33,730 nt of DNA from Heliobacteriaceae bacterium (GCA_031265495.1 JAISCP010000017.1:1-33730), one strand, 5' to 3'; positions 16,979 to 24,221 are shown, numbered from the stretch's first letter. The notes: generated by a model not told the origin, from the letters alone. Numbers and translations are program-made.

Positions 16979-17761
16979 GTCATTATTAGGAAGTATGTGT
17001 GCGTCAATCCATTCCTTTTTGTCCTGATATATCTGTACAAGGCAGTTGGTGTAAACTAACGCTATTACTGTACCGAAATAAGACCCGATTACAGCAGACG
17101 GGTATACAAGCATGTAGTTAAACTTGCTCAGACTGACTGCCATACCGGATAATGTTATTACACCGGCTGCTGCTACCAATACAATAACCAACAGCATGTA
17201 AAATCCTAATATGGACAAAATATACTTAACCATTAAAATAATCCAATCTGCAAAAAGCCCTCTCATGAACTTAAAAGGCAAAAATATGTTCCATAACCCT
17301 TTTTTATCAAAGTTCTTTGCGTATGCGACCATTACAAACTGTTGAAAAGACAGGTACAAAAAACAGACTATTGCTAACGGTATTGCTGCATTAAAGTTTA
17401 TTGTACCAATTGTGAACGCAATCGACAGCACTAAAAAAATTCCTAAAAAGATATCGTATATAAACCAGACAAGAGCAAGCCGGAATACGCCGCCGGCTAC
17501 TTTGAACAGGCTTAAATTAAAATCGGGCAGCGTAAAATTTTCATCAAAAGAATTGTGCATAAGCTGAATATTGTAACACCCCATATATACAAGAATTACA
17601 AGAGCAACAGCAATGGCCGTAAATATTAACGGAACAGACTTTGAGTCGGAGGCTAACGAAATACCTGTCGAAATAACCGCCAGCGCGAGAAATGCCAAAT
17701 GAACCTTAAGCGCATTGGGTGATTTGTAAATTTTCTTAACAGCTTCAATAATACTTGCCAT
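16976..17761 (-). CDS. Multi-pass membrane protein, paralogue of upstream gene, 261 aa
   Basis: Start ATG 17761 (MASIIEAVKKIY) has AAGGAG 7 nt upstream; a longer frame to 17818 runs into the previous gene. About six hydrophobic segments are visible (near 20-36, 44-62, 85-110, 112-140, 175-205 and 215-245). A conserved cytoplasmic-looking motif, YAKNFDKKGLWNIFLPFKF, precedes the fifth. The neighbouring gene carries the matching YAKNFDKKGLFDIRLPFRF at the same place, so the two are tandem paralogues. The topology recalls DUF4013-type membrane proteins, but I cannot confirm that. There are no catalytic motifs. The start lies 10 nt beyond the upstream gene's stop, so they are an operon. Confidence 0.75.
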   Translation of the reverse strand: MASIIEAVKKIYKSPNALKVHLAFLALAVISTGISLASDSKSVPLIFTAIAVALVILVYMGCYNIQLMHNSFDENFTLPDFNLSLFKVAGGVFRLALVWFIYDIFLGIFLVLSIAFTIGTINFNAAIPLAIVCFLYLSFQQFVMVAYAKNFDKKGLWNIFLPFKFMRGLFADWIILMVKYILSILGFYMLLVIVLVAAAGVITLSGMAVSLSKFNYMLVYPSAVIGSYFGTVIALVYTNCLVQIYQDKKEWIDAHILPNND

Positions 17762-17771
17762 GATTTTCTCC

Positions 17772-18581
17772 TTATCTTTCTGTCCCGGCTGCTCCTGTAC
17801 CGGCAAAAACCCTTGCAATACAATAGCTCCAGAGGAAAGTTAAAATGATTTCAAGGTATGCGGACAGGACGTCCATTACGAATAATTTTTGATAGAAAAA
17901 GTCCTCAACTATGGTAACGTTAGACTGCATTTTAGACGGCAGGTTAGTGTAGTAGGTTAAGAAAACAAATATTGCTGCCAGAAACCACAGCGGAGCAAAC
18001 TGTATAATAAGTTTATACAGCTCTTTTTTCATTTTTATAAAACGGAAGGGCAGTCTTATATCAAATAATCCTTTTTTGTCAAAGTTTTTGGCATAACACA
18101 CCGGTATAAAGGACAAAAAAGGCACGAAAAGCAGAAACAGTAAAGCAACAGGTATTGCGGTATAAACATAGAATGTATTGCGCAGGTAAAATATTCCCGC
18201 ACAAAGAGCGCACGGTATTATTGCATAATAAATAAACCAGTAAACCTGCGCCGGAAAATAATTGAAAAAGACTTTATACGGCGCGTTGTCAATATCCGGC
18301 AGTATTGTAGCTTCGTTTTTTAGAGAGCGGTTAATTATGATAAGGTTATAGCCTGCTATATAAATGTTAAAAAGGATTAAGGCAACGGAAGAAATAGTAT
18401 TTGTTACGTCATGGTAGGTTTTATAATCCTGATATTGAAACATGTCCATTTTTACAAGCATTTCGGGATAAAGCGAAACAGCGATTATTGCGCACAGAAT
18501 TACCAATGTCAGGGAATGTATAGGCGGAGCATACTCATCTTTAAAAATCTTGTCCAAACCTTCGGATATATAATTACTCAT
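17772..18581 (-). CDS. Multi-pass membrane protein, paralogue of downstream gene, 269 aa
   Basis: Start ATG 18581 (MSNYISEGLDKIF) is set by AAAGGAGG 5 nt upstream. It has about six hydrophobic segments and the shared motif YAKNFDKKGLFDIRLPFRF (about 145-165). Before the first segment is a short amphipathic N-terminus (LDKIFKDEYAPP), as in the paralogue (VKKIYKSPNA). Such pairs can form heteromeric membrane complexes, which is only a guess here. The function is unknown. It is the first gene of a two-gene operon with its own promoter at 18598-18626. Confidence 0.75.
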   Translation of the reverse strand: MSNYISEGLDKIFKDEYAPPIHSLTLVILCAIIAVSLYPEMLVKMDMFQYQDYKTYHDVTNTISSVALILFNIYIAGYNLIIINRSLKNEATILPDIDNAPYKVFFNYFPAQVYWFIYYAIIPCALCAGIFYLRNTFYVYTAIPVALLFLLFVPFLSFIPVCYAKNFDKKGLFDIRLPFRFIKMKKELYKLIIQFAPLWFLAAIFVFLTYYTNLPSKMQSNVTIVEDFFYQKLFVMDVLSAYLEIILTFLWSYCIARVFAGTGAAGTER

Positions 18582-18597
18582 GCTACCTCCTTTGTTA

Positions 18598-18626
18598 ATT
18601 ATACTATTTTTTTTTACGCAAGGCAA
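18598..18626 (-). promoter_or_regulatory. Promoter of the membrane-protein pair
   Basis: TTGCCT (18621-18626), a 17-nt spacer with nine A's, and TATAAT (18598-18603). It gives a leader of about 10-15 nt containing the Shine-Dalgarno, unlike the leaderless group. Confidence 0.6.
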
Positions 18627-18713
18627 TAGGGAGTTAATAGGGGTTAGTGACCGGTGTTGAATAGTTGAAAGGTTGAATGGTTGAAAAGACACCGGTTTCC
18701 AGTCTCTAATGGA

Positions 18714-18850
18714 CGGTTGTTCAGCATGACAGGAAGGTTATGGTAGGTTTTTAACAATCCTATTAACCAATCATGTAGCTAATTACTTGACATGTACAGC
18801 AATGACGATCCTGTTCCCTCTTTCCTATTCACTATTTACTAACCACTATT
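18714..18850. repeat. Intergenic repeats upstream of trpS (families B, C, D)
   Basis: Holds GTTCAGCATGACAGGAAGGTTATGG (family B tail), a good family D copy (18779-18806) and a family C unit (CCTGTTCCCTCTTTCCTATTC, then CACTATTTACTAACCACTATTC). The 18582-18876 gap has no gene. Confidence 0.6.
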
Positions 18851-18863
18851 CCCTTTTTTATTG

Positions 18864-18869
18864 TATAAT
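18864..18869 (+). promoter_or_regulatory. -10 box of trpS, candidate leaderless promoter
   Basis: A perfect TATAAT ends 7 nt before the trpS ATG. No good -35 box is visible at 16-18 nt. Confidence 0.45.
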
Positions 18870-18876
18870 AAATAAC

Positions 18877-19881
18877 ATGAAAGAAATTATCTTATCAGGA
18901 ATGAGACCTACCGGAAAGCTCCATCTGGGGCACTATTTAGGAGTTATTCAAAATTGGGTTCGGCTTCAGGAAGACTATAACTGCTTCTTTTTTGCGGCGG
19001 ACTGGCATGCGCTTACTACCAAGTACGACAAAACGGAAACCCTCAGGCAGGATACTCTGGAAGTTGTTATTGACTGGCTTGCCTGCGGGATTAACCCTGA
19101 AATTTCAGCGGTTTACGTACAGTCCGGAGTGCCGGAAATCGCGGAATTGAATACTTATTTGAGCATGGTAACTCCTCAAAACTGGGTTGAACGCGACCCG
19201 ACCCTGAAAGATATGGTGAAAATGCTGCATTCCAAAGAGGGCGCGAATTCTCATGTAAGTTACGGTCTAATGGGCTACCCCGTGCTGATGAGTGCGGATA
19301 TAATGATGTTTAATGCGCACGCCGTGCCCGTGGGAATTGATCAGGTTGCGCATATTGAAATTACCCGTGATATTGCCGGACGTTTTAATAATATTTATAA
19401 AACGGATTTTTTTGTTGAGCCAAAACCGCTGTTAAATAACTGCTCATTGATTTGCGGACTGGACGGAAACAAAATGGGCAAGTCTTACGGAAATGATATA
19501 AAAATTTCCGATACAGCCGGAGAAACTTCCAAAAAGATTATGAGCGCAATAACCGACCCTGCAAGGATACGGCGTGACGATCCGGGAAATCCCGAACATT
19601 GCGCGGCTGTTTTCAAATACTGGAAAATTTTCGGGACGCCGGAACAGGTTGAAAATACGGAATACGAATGTAAAAAAGGGCTTCGCGGCTGTACGGACTG
19701 CAAAAAGCAGCTGGGAGATATTATAAATGAGAAATTCGCCCCGATAAGAGAACGCAGAAGCTATTATGAAAAGAATGTTCACGAAGTAACGGAAATAATC
19801 AGAGACGGAACCGTTCGCGCGCGTGCGGAAGCCCGAAAAAATCTTGAGAGAGTTAAAGATATTATAGGGATTTATCGTTAA
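18877..19881 (+). CDS. trpS: Tryptophan-tRNA ligase
   Basis: This class I aminoacyl-tRNA synthetase charges tRNA-Trp. The HIGH-type motif is KLHLGHYLG (residues 14-22) after SGMRPTG. The KMSKS loop is KMGKSYGN. 'GLMGYPVLMSADIMMF' and 'VPVGIDQVAHIEITRDIA' are TrpRS signatures. The length of 334 aa is typical. The start at 18877 (MKEIILSG) is chosen because upstream in-frame codons back to 18787 lie in repeat DNA and a TATAAT sits directly before this ATG. There is no Shine-Dalgarno. Confidence 0.97.
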   Translation: MKEIILSGMRPTGKLHLGHYLGVIQNWVRLQEDYNCFFFAADWHALTTKYDKTETLRQDTLEVVIDWLACGINPEISAVYVQSGVPEIAELNTYLSMVTPQNWVERDPTLKDMVKMLHSKEGANSHVSYGLMGYPVLMSADIMMFNAHAVPVGIDQVAHIEITRDIAGRFNNIYKTDFFVEPKPLLNNCSLICGLDGNKMGKSYGNDIKISDTAGETSKKIMSAITDPARIRRDDPGNPEHCAAVFKYWKIFGTPEQVENTEYECKKGLRGCTDCKKQLGDIINEKFAPIRERRSYYEKNVHEVTEIIRDGTVRARAEARKNLERVKDIIGIYR

Positions 19882-19974
19882 TAAATGCAGAGTGTTAACT
19901 TTTTACTGCTTTGTCATTGCTTGACATGTACAATGTGAAATAGCAAACTTTTTTTTGCAGTGTTTTATAATATT

Positions 19975-20697
19975 ATGATCACAATACTTGCAAGAGCATA
20001 TACACCCGTTCGAAAAGGCATCAGACCGGATGACTTAGGTTATGTCTTTGGCAATAACAGAATAAACTTTGCCAACAGAAACGTTGCGCAGAAGTTTGCA
20101 AAAAACTGGGTACTCAAAGGCTTGCACTGCAAAGTACCGCATGAGAACGCTGCTGTTGTAAAAGATAATAAAGTACTGTTTTTTACGCGTGGTACAACTT
20201 ATGGTGTAGAAGTACCGACAGATGATGTGTGGAATTTGGGTCAAAATTATAGTAATATGACGGTTTTTCACGGACACACGGACTCATATGGAGCCAAAGC
20301 TTCTCCACTTAGTTACGGTGATTTGTATATATTCAACCAAAATAAATTATACTCAAAACTAATAGCATACAACAAAGAAGGCGAAGCATCAATATTTATC
20401 AAACTCTCTAAATTTAAAAAATTAAATATGGATAAATTTTTTAGGGTACGCCAAGATATGGAAACAGCGTTGCTGCAAAATCCAAGCCCGGAACAAAAAG
20501 AAGTTATAAATGAATTTCATGCATGGGATAAAGCGCGCGGACACCTTGAAGATTATGAATTCTATTCAAGAAAGACCGACCTTTTTTATAATGAAATGCG
20601 TACAGCTTACGGCAGAAAAAAGATGCACGATTTTTACAAAGAGGAACTGCCGTGGCACAGATTGAAATATGTGACGAATTTTAGCAATGCGAAGTAG
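19975..20697 (+). CDS. Hypothetical protein with a JAMM-like H-x-H...S-x2-D motif, 240 aa
   Basis: The start is uncertain: ATG at 19975, or an in-frame GTG at 19960; no Shine-Dalgarno for either. The clearest signal is His99-Gly-His101, eleven residues, then Ser113-x2-Asp116 within 'VFHGHTDSYGAKASPLSYGD'. This resembles the metal-binding signature of JAB/MPN+ (JAMM) peptidases (H-x-H, usually 7-10 residues, S-x2-D). Glu79 is in a plausible upstream position. The C-terminal 80 residues are charged and aromatic-rich. There is no signal peptide or TM segment. The nearest idea is a zinc-dependent isopeptidase/amidase-like fold, but the identification rests on one motif. Confidence 0.6.
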   Translation: MITILARAYTPVRKGIRPDDLGYVFGNNRINFANRNVAQKFAKNWVLKGLHCKVPHENAAVVKDNKVLFFTRGTTYGVEVPTDDVWNLGQNYSNMTVFHGHTDSYGAKASPLSYGDLYIFNQNKLYSKLIAYNKEGEASIFIKLSKFKKLNMDKFFRVRQDMETALLQNPSPEQKEVINEFHAWDKARGHLEDYEFYSRKTDLFYNEMRTAYGRKKMHDFYKEELPWHRLKYVTNFSNAK

Positions 20698-20732
20698 CAT
20701 TTTAAAGATATTCTTCACCCTTAAATAGTTAT

Positions 20733-21058
20733 TGGATTGCCGCGTCGGGCTGATGCGCTGCAATGACGAAACGAGAAAGAACAACCATCCTGTCATCCTG
20801 AACTTGTCTTGGATTATTCGCAGTTCGCAGAAGCGTGGTTCTGCTCACTTGGACGAGTTTCGGGCTTTGCCCTCCACTCTTGCGAAAATCCGCTGTTTCA
20901 GGATCTGCCAATGGCAAAAGCACACCACAACCTATACAATCCTGAATGACCGGATTGTTTCAGGATCTGACCACAAAAACATTGAATACCTTTTAAGCTT
21001 TACTTCCCCGTACAGAAGGCAGATGCTGAAACGAGTTCAGCATGACAGAACGGTTATG
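20733..21058. repeat. Large composite intergenic repeat (family A fragment plus family B with nested module)
   Basis: Starts with a family A remnant (GGATTGCCGCG...GCTGCAATGACGA), then family B from about 20790. The family B core is interrupted by the 86-bp module at 20808-20893 and continues as TGTTTCAGGATCTG. It shares CTTTACTTCCCCGTACAGAAGGCAGATGCTGAAAC with about 9311-9344. The ORF at 20732-21070 is composed of repeats. Confidence 0.75.
20808..20893. repeat. Nested hairpin module, copy 1
   Basis: The module is bounded by TCTTGGATT and AATCCGC. It holds hairpin GCAGAA-GCGTGG-TTCTGC (20827-20844) and a GGGC-TTT-GCCC hairpin. The related copy at 24021-24092 has GCAAAA-GCGTGG-TTTTGC, a compensatory change that keeps the stem. 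Here it splits a family B CCTGAACTTG/TTTCAGG palindrome. Confidence 0.7.
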
Positions 21059-21115
21059 GATGGTTTTTAACAATCCTGTTTACTCATAATTGCAAAGATT
21101 TTTATACATGGGCAA

Positions 21116-21144
21116 TTGACAAATAATAATTTAGATGACATAAT
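21116..21144 (+). promoter_or_regulatory. Promoter of the Fur/PerR-rubredoxin-rubrerythrin-flavodiiron operon
   Basis: TTGACA (21116-21121), 17 nt, then TGA-CATAAT (extended -10; hexamer 21139-21144). This is the best sigma-70-type promoter in the window, with an expected start near 21151. Confidence 0.8.
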
Positions 21145-21158
21145 GAGAATTATTATCA
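21144..21158 (+). promoter_or_regulatory. Fur-family operator
   Basis: TGAGAATTATTATCA matches the 7-1-7 Fur box TGATAATnATTATCA at every defined position except one. It overlaps the last -10 base and the expected start site, so binding would block transcription. The encoded Fur-family regulator probably represses its own operon. Confidence 0.75.
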
Positions 21159-21171
21159 GTTTAGGTGTAAT

Positions 21172-21543
21172 GTGAACTATTCAAGACAAAGACAGATTAT
21201 TTTAGAATCGCTTCGCGAAAATGCCGTTCATCCCGGCGCAGAATATTTGTATGATATTGTTAAGAAAGAAGAACCTAATCTCAGCCTTGCAACTTTGTAC
21301 AGAAATCTTAACCGGCTGGCAGGCGCGGGCATAATAAAAAAAATAGAAGGGCTTGAAGAATCCGCTCATTATGACCACAATACGCACGAACATTACCACT
21401 TTTTGTGTACAAAATGTAACAAAATATTTGACGTAAGCAGCGACGTTGCACCTGATTTGTTACAAAAAACAGAAAGCCAAACAGGTTTTAAAGTAGAAAG
21501 TTATGATATAATATTTAAAGGTATATGTAACGAATGTAGATAA
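21172..21543 (+). CDS. Fur-family transcriptional regulator, probably PerR-type
   Basis: This is a metal-dependent repressor of 123 aa (Fur/PerR usually have 135-150). The winged-helix recognition region is LSLATLYRNLNRL (38-50). His20 sits in the 'HPGAEYLYDIV' position of PerR His37. The regulatory metal cluster is HYDHNTHEHYHF (66-77). Structural zinc Cys pairs are C79-x2-C82 and C119-x2-C122, both present as in PerR and many Fur proteins. The start is GTG at 21172; there is no strong Shine-Dalgarno and the leader is about 20 nt. Its stop overlaps the rubredoxin Shine-Dalgarno (TAAGGAG). The operon partners (peroxide/oxygen reductases) favour a PerR role, while the box looks more like a Fur box. 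Confidence 0.9.
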   Translation: MNYSRQRQIILESLRENAVHPGAEYLYDIVKKEEPNLSLATLYRNLNRLAGAGIIKKIEGLEESAHYDHNTHEHYHFLCTKCNKIFDVSSDVAPDLLQKTESQTGFKVESYDIIFKGICNECR

Positions 21544-21555
21544 GGAGAGAAAACA

Positions 21556-21693
21556 ATGGAAAATTATGTATGCAGTGTTTGCGGTTATATTTATAACCCG
21601 TCGGAACACGGAGGAGTTTCGTTTGAGTCACTGCCGGAAGATTACGAGTGCCCTTTGTGCGGCGTAGGTAAAGACATGTTTGAAAAGGAATAA
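21556..21693 (+). CDS. Rubredoxin (short form, 45 aa)
   Basis: This is a one-iron electron carrier, likely donor to the rubrerythrin and flavodiiron protein downstream. The iron ligands are Cys6, Cys9 ([10 protein letters not shown]) and Cys32, Cys35 (CPLCGVGKD). The usual FE-x-LP-x-x-W is here FESLPEDY, so the conserved Trp is Tyr. It is about 8 residues shorter than classical 52-54-aa rubredoxins, with the loss in the loop between the two Cys pairs. AAGGAG lies 8 nt before ATG, overlapping the regulator's stop codon. The next gene begins 10 nt after its stop. Confidence 0.95.
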   Translation: MENYVCSVCGYIYNPSEHGGVSFESLPEDYECPLCGVGKDMFEKE

Positions 21694-21703
21694 AGGAGGA
21701 AAT

Positions 21704-22243
21704 ATGAACTTAAAAGGAACAAAAACAGAAAAGAATTTGCAGACAGCGTTTGCCGGCGAATCAATGGCTAGAAATAAATATACATATTATGCTTCCCAAG
21801 CAAAAAAAGAAGGTTATGTACAAATAAGCCAAATTTTTGAAGAAACGGCAAACAATGAAAAAGAACACGCTAAAGTATGGTTCAAATGGCTTCACGGCGG
21901 CAAAATCGCCGATAACATGACAAACCTTGAAGATGCAGCTGCCGGTGAGAATTACGAATGGACGGAGATGTATGCGTCATTTGCAAAAGAAGCCAAAGAA
22001 GAAGGTTTTGATGAGCTTGCAAAATTATTCACTATGGTAGGAAAGGTTGAGAAATACCACGAAGACAGATACAGAACGCTGATTTCCAATATTAAAAACG
22101 ATAAAGTTTTTGAACGCAGCGTTAAAGTAAACTGGGAATGCTCAAACTGCGGCCATACTTATGAAGGCCAAAAAGCAATTGATCTTTGCCCGGTATGCAG
22201 CCACCCTCAGGCATACTTTATGATTAAAGCGGAAAATTATTAA
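21704..22243 (+). CDS. rbr: Rubrerythrin
   Basis: This is a non-haem di-iron peroxidase that reduces H2O2 using electrons from rubredoxin. The N-terminal four-helix bundle has diiron ligands Glu19 ([11 protein letters not shown]), Glu52 and His55 (NNEKEHAK), Glu85 or Glu88 (ENYEWTEMY), Glu116 and His119 (VEKYHEDRY). The C-terminal rubredoxin-like domain has WECSNCGH and LCPVCSHP. The length of 179 aa is within the family range. The ATG at 21704 follows an AAAGGAGG site; an in-frame TTG at 21680 is unlikely. Confidence 0.97.
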   Translation: MNLKGTKTEKNLQTAFAGESMARNKYTYYASQAKKEGYVQISQIFEETANNEKEHAKVWFKWLHGGKIADNMTNLEDAAAGENYEWTEMYASFAKEAKEEGFDELAKLFTMVGKVEKYHEDRYRTLISNIKNDKVFERSVKVNWECSNCGHTYEGQKAIDLCPVCSHPQAYFMIKAENY

Positions 22244-22260
22244 CACGGAGCGGAATTATA

Positions 22261-23415
22261 ATGAAAGAAATAAAAAACAATGTGTATTACTGCGGGATAA
22301 CCGATTCCGGCAGAAAGTATTTTGATGAACTAATCCCGTTGGAGCACGGAACGGGTTACAATTCGTATTTTATCAAAGGCAGCAGGAAAAATGCCCTGAT
22401 TGATACGACTTATACGCCTAAAACAGAAAAATTTATTGAAAATCTGGGCGGCGTCCGCATTGACTATATTATTGCAAATCACGGCGAACAGGACCATACC
22501 GGAGCAATTCCGGCTCTGCTTGAAAAATATCCGTCAGCGCTTGTACTGACAAACCCCAAATGCAAAGCGAATATTATGGAAATGCTTTCGGTACCGGAAG
22601 ACAGAATTCGTATTGTTGCGGACGGCGAAGAGGTTTTGCTCGGAGATAAAACTTTAAAATTCATTTACGCCCCCGGAGTTCACTGGCCTGATACAATGTT
22701 CACGTATTTGCAGGAGGATAATCTGCTTTTTACCTGTGATTTTTTGGGCGCGCATCAGGCGTTCAACGCAAAACTTGATTTGGAAAGCGCAAAACGTTAC
22801 TATGCGGAGATTATGATGCCGTTTGCGCCTATGTGCAGGAAATATATTAAGCTGGTGCGCGAAATCGCTCCTTCTGTAATTCTGCCGAGTCACGGCCCGA
22901 TGTATACGAACCCCGAAATTATCCTTAATGCTTACGAAGACTGGACAGCCGCTGAAGGGAAAAATCTTGTGCTTATGCCCTACATATCAATGTACGGCAG
23001 TACAAAAGAAATGGTGGATTATACTGCCGAAAAACTTGAAAAAAACGGCGTAAAAACCTTAATTTATGATGTTTTAAACGGTGATTTGGGCGAATTTGCA
23101 GTCGGACTGGTTGACGCAACGACAATAATTCTTGCAAGTCCTATGGTACTTGCCGGCCCGCACCCGATAATAATAGGTCCGGCGTATCTGTTAAGCGTTC
23201 TGCGCCCTAAAATGAAATTCCTTTCATTTATAGGTTCTTACGGCTGGGGCGGCGATTTGTTCACCAGACTCGGGGCGTTCCTGAGCAACCTTCATTATTG
23301 CGAACCGTGCGAACCTGTTTTAGCCAAAGGCAAGCCAAAACCGCAAGACTTTGCAAAGCTTGACGACCTGGTTAACGCTATATCGGAAAAGCATAGAGAA
23401 CTCGGACTTGTTTAG
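22261..23415 (+). CDS. Flavodiiron protein (FprA / rubredoxin:oxygen oxidoreductase type)
   Basis: It reduces O2 (or NO) to water with electrons from rubredoxin. The N-terminal metallo-beta-lactamase-like domain has His74-x-Glu76-x-Asp78-His79 (NHGEQDHTG), His141 (GVHWPDTM), Asp160 (TCDFLGAH) and His211 (SHGPMY), a full di-iron set. From about residue 235 there is a flavodoxin domain, with the FMN phosphate loop at SMYGSTKEM and 'GSYGWGGD'. The length of 384 aa is typical of class A. It is the last gene of the operon, 17 nt after rbr. Its stop overlaps the stop of the convergent gene by 4 bp. Confidence 0.96.
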   Translation: MKEIKNNVYYCGITDSGRKYFDELIPLEHGTGYNSYFIKGSRKNALIDTTYTPKTEKFIENLGGVRIDYIIANHGEQDHTGAIPALLEKYPSALVLTNPKCKANIMEMLSVPEDRIRIVADGEEVLLGDKTLKFIYAPGVHWPDTMFTYLQEDNLLFTCDFLGAHQAFNAKLDLESAKRYYAEIMMPFAPMCRKYIKLVREIAPSVILPSHGPMYTNPEIILNAYEDWTAAEGKNLVLMPYISMYGSTKEMVDYTAEKLEKNGVKTLIYDVLNGDLGEFAVGLVDATTIILASPMVLAGPHPIIIGPAYLLSVLRPKMKFLSFIGSYGWGGDLFTRLGAFLSNLHYCEPCEPVLAKGKPKPQDFAKLDDLVNAISEKHRELGLV

Positions 23416-23750
23416 ACTATAAGGTTGAACGGCAATCTTGCAAGTTCTTCTCTGGCGTCTCTTGAAACAATTCCCATTCTATTTTCAACTTCATAAAATA
23501 AACGCTGATTATCGGAATAATCGGCATCCACACCCAGCTCAGCCAGCCGGGCTCTCATATAAGAATCACTCGCCTGCGGCACAAGTATATATCCGATTCC
23601 ACTGATAAAATGTTTATAGCCGCCGGCTGCTTCAACTTCCGGCTGCACTTGGCGAATTAACTCCTGATCTCTGTCGTGGTATTCGTAAAGCCTACGGTCA
23701 CTAAGTCTGAAAACACCTTTGAAATTCGGCTGTATTCTGTTAATCTGCAT
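23412..23750 (-). CDS. Small hypothetical protein with N-terminal 'NFKG' signature, 112 aa
   Basis: Start ATG 23750 (MQINRIQPNFKGVF) is fixed by AAAAGGAG 5-6 nt upstream; a longer frame to 23801 lacks a site. The N-terminus fits the M-x-I-x-x-I ... NFK pattern shared with 8696-9055 and, in part, 7152-7616. The body has YEYHDRDQELIRQVQPEVEAAGG, GIGYILVP and ARLAELGVDADYSDNQ. It is soluble and mixed alpha/beta, with no Cys, TM segment or signal peptide. The family is unknown. It is a convergent neighbour of the flavodiiron gene. Confidence 0.75.
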   Translation of the reverse strand: MQINRIQPNFKGVFRLSDRRLYEYHDRDQELIRQVQPEVEAAGGYKHFISGIGYILVPQASDSYMRARLAELGVDADYSDNQRLFYEVENRMGIVSRDAREELARLPFNLIV

Positions 23751-23928
23751 TGTTTCTCCTTTTTTGTTATGTAGTGTTATCCGGTATAATAAAGTAAACA
23801 CAAAAAAATTTGTTAGTTAACAGCTTCAAGTATTAATAAATATTAAGTTAATGGTAAACAGGAAAGAGGGAACAGCAAAGGATAGCCCACCTTAACCACC
23901 CTATTTATTATTAAATCCATGTAATTTC

Positions 23929-24130
23929 GTCATTGCGAGGCGCTTGCACGGCAAGCAACGAAGCAATCCGGTAAATTCAACGTTTTTGACTGGATTTTCC
24001 TCTCACAAAATGATACTTTGTCTTGGATTACCGGCAGTTCGCAAAAGCGTGGTTTTGCTCACTATGGGCGTTTCATGCCCGCCGGAATCCGCAATCATTT
24101 TGTTCGGCACAGTGCTGCGCTCGCAATGAC
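23929..24130. repeat. Family A element, long copy with nested module
   Basis: The ends GTCATTGCGAG (23929-23939) and CTCGCAATGAC (24120-24130) are a perfect 11-bp inverted repeat, as in the copy at 4-91. GAAGCAATCC, TAAATTCAACGTTTTTGACT and GGATT are shared with that copy. The long copy then carries about 120 extra bases, including the hairpin module at 24021-24092. Confidence 0.75.
24021..24092. repeat. Nested hairpin module, copy 2
   Basis: TCTTGGATTA ... GGAATCCGC, with hairpins GCAAAA-GCGTGG-TTTTGC (24041-24058) and GGGC-GTTTCAT-GCCC (24065-24079). It is paired with the copy at 20808-20893. Confidence 0.7.
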
Positions 24131-24193
24131 AAAGCAGTAGAAAATGAACACTCTCCAACGTGACGGGGGCAGCATAACGCGTGCTGTTCCCTC

Positions 24194-24221
24194 TTTACTC
24201 TTCCCTCTTTACTGCTATAAT
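24194..24221 (+). promoter_or_regulatory. Candidate leaderless promoter of the panE-like gene
   Basis: TTTACT (24194-24199), 16 nt, then TGC-TATAAT (extended -10; hexamer 24216-24221), then 6 nt to ATG 24228. The -35 lies inside a family C repeat unit, so the repeat may supply promoter sequence. Confidence 0.55.

Larger units (their letters stand above)
23856..24205. repeat. Intergenic repeat block between NFKG protein and panE-like gene (families C and A)
   Basis: An inverted family C unit (23856-23900) matches about 13726-13766 almost base for base. A family A element follows (see 23929-24130), then ACACTCTCC and another family C start, GTGCTGTTCCCTCTTTAC (24181-24198), which runs directly into the promoter of the next gene. 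There is no gene here. Confidence 0.7.

Noticed and set aside
19966-19977. TATAAT just before ATG 19975 as an eighth leaderless gene
   Set aside because: Only 3 nt separate the hexamer from ATG, so the start would fall inside the codon region; the arrangement is ambiguous and was not counted.
20732-21070. 112-aa ORF before the Fur-family gene; similar ORFs at 9175-9357 and 23944-24129
   Set aside because: All are within dispersed non-coding repeats.
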